Positions 5,013-6,631 of a stretch of 6,631 nucleotides of DNA are shown here, one piece after another. The position numbers and the translations under genes were made by a program. Origin of the DNA: DATBFU01 sp046735265 (GTDB lineage: Bacteria > Acidobacteriota > Thermoanaerobaculia > UBA5066 > Gp7-AA6); assembly GCA_046735265.1 (NCBI GenBank), contig JBKPSZ010000198.1:1-6631 (forward strand). Reading direction: 5' to 3'. How positions within the stretch are numbered: the stretch's first letter is position 1; each line of letters starts with the position of its first letter. The notes beneath the pieces are model-generated. The model worked only from the letters and a program-made list of their open reading frames with translations. It ran no database searches and had not been told where the DNA came from.

Positions 5013-6631
5013 TCATCCGCGGCCGCGCAGGCGTTCGAGCCAGAGATGCATCTTCCACGTCCGCGAGCGATAGATCTGTTCGAGCAGACCGTTCAAGCGC
5101 CCGATCTCCGCATGGAGCTCGGGGACTCGGGCGCCCAGCTGGCGGTTCGCCCGGGAGAGCTCCGCGACTTCTTCGATCAGCTTCGGGCGCTCCGCTTCCA
5201 GCGCCGCCCGTCGCGCCTCGACTTCGGCCGCACGAGTGAGCCGCTGATGGTTTTCGCCCTCCCGGTGGTACCACTTCGAGACCTGCGCGCGGAGCCGGTC
5301 GATCACCCGCGCCGTTCCTTCCTCCGTGCGCCGGGATCGGTATCGCTCGTAGATCTCGCGCCGCGTCTTCTGAAAGCCCTCCCCTCCCGCGGAGACGCGG
5401 CCGGGCTCGGCCTCCTCGAACACGCGGTACTCGCAGGTGACTGCCCGGACGTGCCGGAACGCGCCCTCTCCGGAGAGGCGGATGAGCAGGTCCCAGTCCT
5501 CCGAATACTCGAGCGATTCGTCGAATCCGCCGACTTTCCGGAGAAGCGGCGCGGGCGCGAGCAGCGTGTGGATCGGGATGTAGTTGGCGAGCAGGAGGTA
5601 ATCGGGATCGTAGTCGAGCGAGTACTGCAGCTCGCGCCGCGTCTCGCGCCACTCTTCCCCCTCCCGCCGGTAATGGATCGTGACCGCGTCGGAGTAGACG
5701 ACGGCTTCCGGGCCGGTTCGATGAGCGCGCGAAAGTCGTTCGAGATGGTCGGGGAAGAGGCGGTCGTCGTCGTCCAGGAATCCCGCGAGCCCTTCGCCGG
5801 CGAGGGCCAGGCCGCGGTTGGCCGCGGCGGAGCGGCCGGTCTTCTGCGGCGACTCCTCGGACCGGATCTCGAAGGCGCCGGCGAACGAGGAAAGGAGGTC
5901 GGAGACCGGCGCGCCGCCGTCGTTCACGACCACCACCCGCGAGGGACGCACCCGCTGTTCCGCCAGGCTCTGGACGGCCTCGCGCAGCAACGCCGGACGG
6001 TTGCGCGTCCGGACGACCACGGAAGCCGGCAGGACGCTCCGCTCGCCGGGCTCGATGAACGAGGGGCCGATCGCTCCGCGGAGCTCCGCGAAGGATCGCG
6101 TCGACGCCTCCGCATAGGGAACCACGCGAAAGGCTTCGACCGCGCCCCGCCCGCCGAGCGTGAGACGCCGATAGGCGTTCAATCCCTGGAGCGCGCTCGC
6201 GTAGTCCCGGACCGCCTGCTGGCTCGTGAAGGCGGCCAGGGCGCGAGCCTTGCGCTCCGACGCCTCGGCGATGTCCACCAGCGCGTTGGGCAGGAGCGGG
6301 TGCGAGATCTCGTAAAAGGCGATCCGCGCGTACCGATAGAGATCGTGGTCCTCGTCCTCCGGACGCGAGCTCGCCACGCGGGCGTAGAGCGCGGCGGCCA
6401 GCGCGCGGTGGTCCGGATGGATTTCCACCGGCGAGGGACAGAAGACCACGTCCGGACGGAACTCCGACACGAGTCGCACGATCTCGCGCTCGAGGTCCGC
6501 CGAACGCGCCGCGAGCCCGCGGTCGGGGAGGCCGCCGAAATCCGGCGCTGGGAGGCCGAGCACGGCGGCCGCCGCGGCCGACTCTTCCCGACGGGAGAGC
6601 GCGTACGCGGCCTCGCCGCCCGGTACCACCC
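5013..6631 (-). CDS. PIG-L deacetylase / family 2 glycosyltransferase fusion (5' end outside window)
   Basis: The 539 codons seen are open to the right edge; the real start lies outside. Residue numbers count from codon 6629-6627. Residues 1-175 are the rear part of a PIG-L (LmbE-like) Zn-dependent deacetylase: SRREESAAAAAVLGLP (12-27), FGGLPDRGL, RPDVVFCPSPVEIHPDHRAL (58-77) with the second metal/active-site HPDH, and a closing GAVEAFRVVPYAE (162-174). The first motif, HPDDE, must lie outside. Residues 200-430 are a GT-A domain: SVVVRTRNRPALL (203-215), VVVVNDGG (232-239), GRSAAANRGLALA, FLDDDDRLFPDHL (284-296) with the metal-binding acids, and YSEDWDLLIRL (375-385). Residues 465-515 form a heptad-like coiled coil before SRTWKMHLWLERL (522-534), a tail motif seen in other surface-glycan glycosyltransferases. 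One polypeptide would deacetylate an N-acetyl sugar and add a sugar. Which acetyl group is removed is unknown. The stop is four bases before the next gene. Confidence 0.9.
   Translation of the reverse strand, partial: VVPGGEAAYALSRREESAAAAAVLGLPAPDFGGLPDRGLAARSADLEREIVRLVSEFRPDVVFCPSPVEIHPDHRALAAALYARVASSRPEDEDHDLYRYARIAFYEISHPLLPNALVDIAEASERKARALAAFTSQQAVRDYASALQGLNAYRRLTLGGRGAVEAFRVVPYAEASTRSFAELRGAIGPSFIEPGERSVLPASVVVRTRNRPALLREAVQSLAEQRVRPSRVVVVNDGGAPVSDLLSSFAGAFEIRSEESPQKTGRSAAANRGLALAGEGLAGFLDDDDRLFPDHLERLSRAHRTGPEAVVYSDAVTIHYRREGEEWRETRRELQYSLDYDPDYLLLANYIPIHTLLAPAPLLRKVGGFDESLEYSEDWDLLIRLSGEGAFRHVRAVTCEYRVFEEAEPGRVSAGGEGFQKTRREIYERYRSRRTEEGTARVIDRLRAQVSKWYHREGENHQRLTRAAEVEARRAALEAERPKLIEEVAELSRANRQLGARVPELHAEIGRLNGLLEQIYRSRTWKMHLWLERLRGRG

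Noticed and set aside
2829..5239. Long plus-strand open frames (for example 2829-4115, 3247-5073, 3629-5239)
   Set aside because: They are antisense to recognisable glycosyltransferases, and stops are rare in high-GC DNA. Their translations are Arg/Pro/Ala-rich with no domain motif.
5005..5652. Minus-strand open frame ending at 5005
   Set aside because: It overlaps the GT2 half of the fusion protein in another frame and is Arg/Ala/Pro-rich without motifs.

Overview
The window is about two-thirds G+C by eye. Almost all real genes lie on the minus strand, and third codon positions are nearly all G or C. No 16S or other phylogenetic marker is present. The gene content (secreted Gly-rich PEGA-domain protein, WbbL-type glycosyltransferases, a PIG-L/glycosyltransferase fusion) fits a high-GC, didermic, environmental bacterium such as an Acidobacteriota or Myxococcota lineage. 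That placement is a guess.

Layout from left to right. Bases 1-86 appear to hold the last 27 codons of a plus-strand gene that enters from outside the window. It converges on a minus-strand gene for a secreted PEGA protein (1505-282). The roughly 195-bp gap between them contains a long, nearly perfect hairpin (220-271) that could end transcription. The PEGA protein has a signal peptide, a Gly/His/Trp/Tyr-rich segment encoded partly by 27-bp tandem repeats, and two PEGA domains separated by a Pro/Ser-rich linker. Its 142-bp upstream gap carries a sequence with the spacing and core bases of a sigma-54 (-24/-12) promoter, so it is probably its own transcription unit.

The right three quarters (6631-1648) is a tightly packed minus-strand operon of four glycan-assembly genes. 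In transcription order these are: a PIG-L-type deacetylase fused to a family 2 glycosyltransferase with a C-terminal coiled coil (5' end outside the window); a GT-B fold glycosyltransferase of the GT4 type; a WbbL/rhamnosyltransferase-like GT2; and a second GT2. Spacing is 4 bp, then two 4-base GTGA stop/start overlaps. The products are therefore probably made together and act in sequence to build one surface polysaccharide, such as an O-antigen, capsule or exopolysaccharide. Sugar donors and linkages cannot be read from the sequence. No transporter, polymerase or nucleotide-sugar gene is visible, and the operon continues off the right edge.

I see no tRNA, rRNA, CRISPR array, insertion sequence, attachment site or replication origin. 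The points most worth a second look are the deacetylase-glycosyltransferase fusion, the putative sigma-54 promoter, the unusual repeat domain of the PEGA protein and the convergent hairpin.
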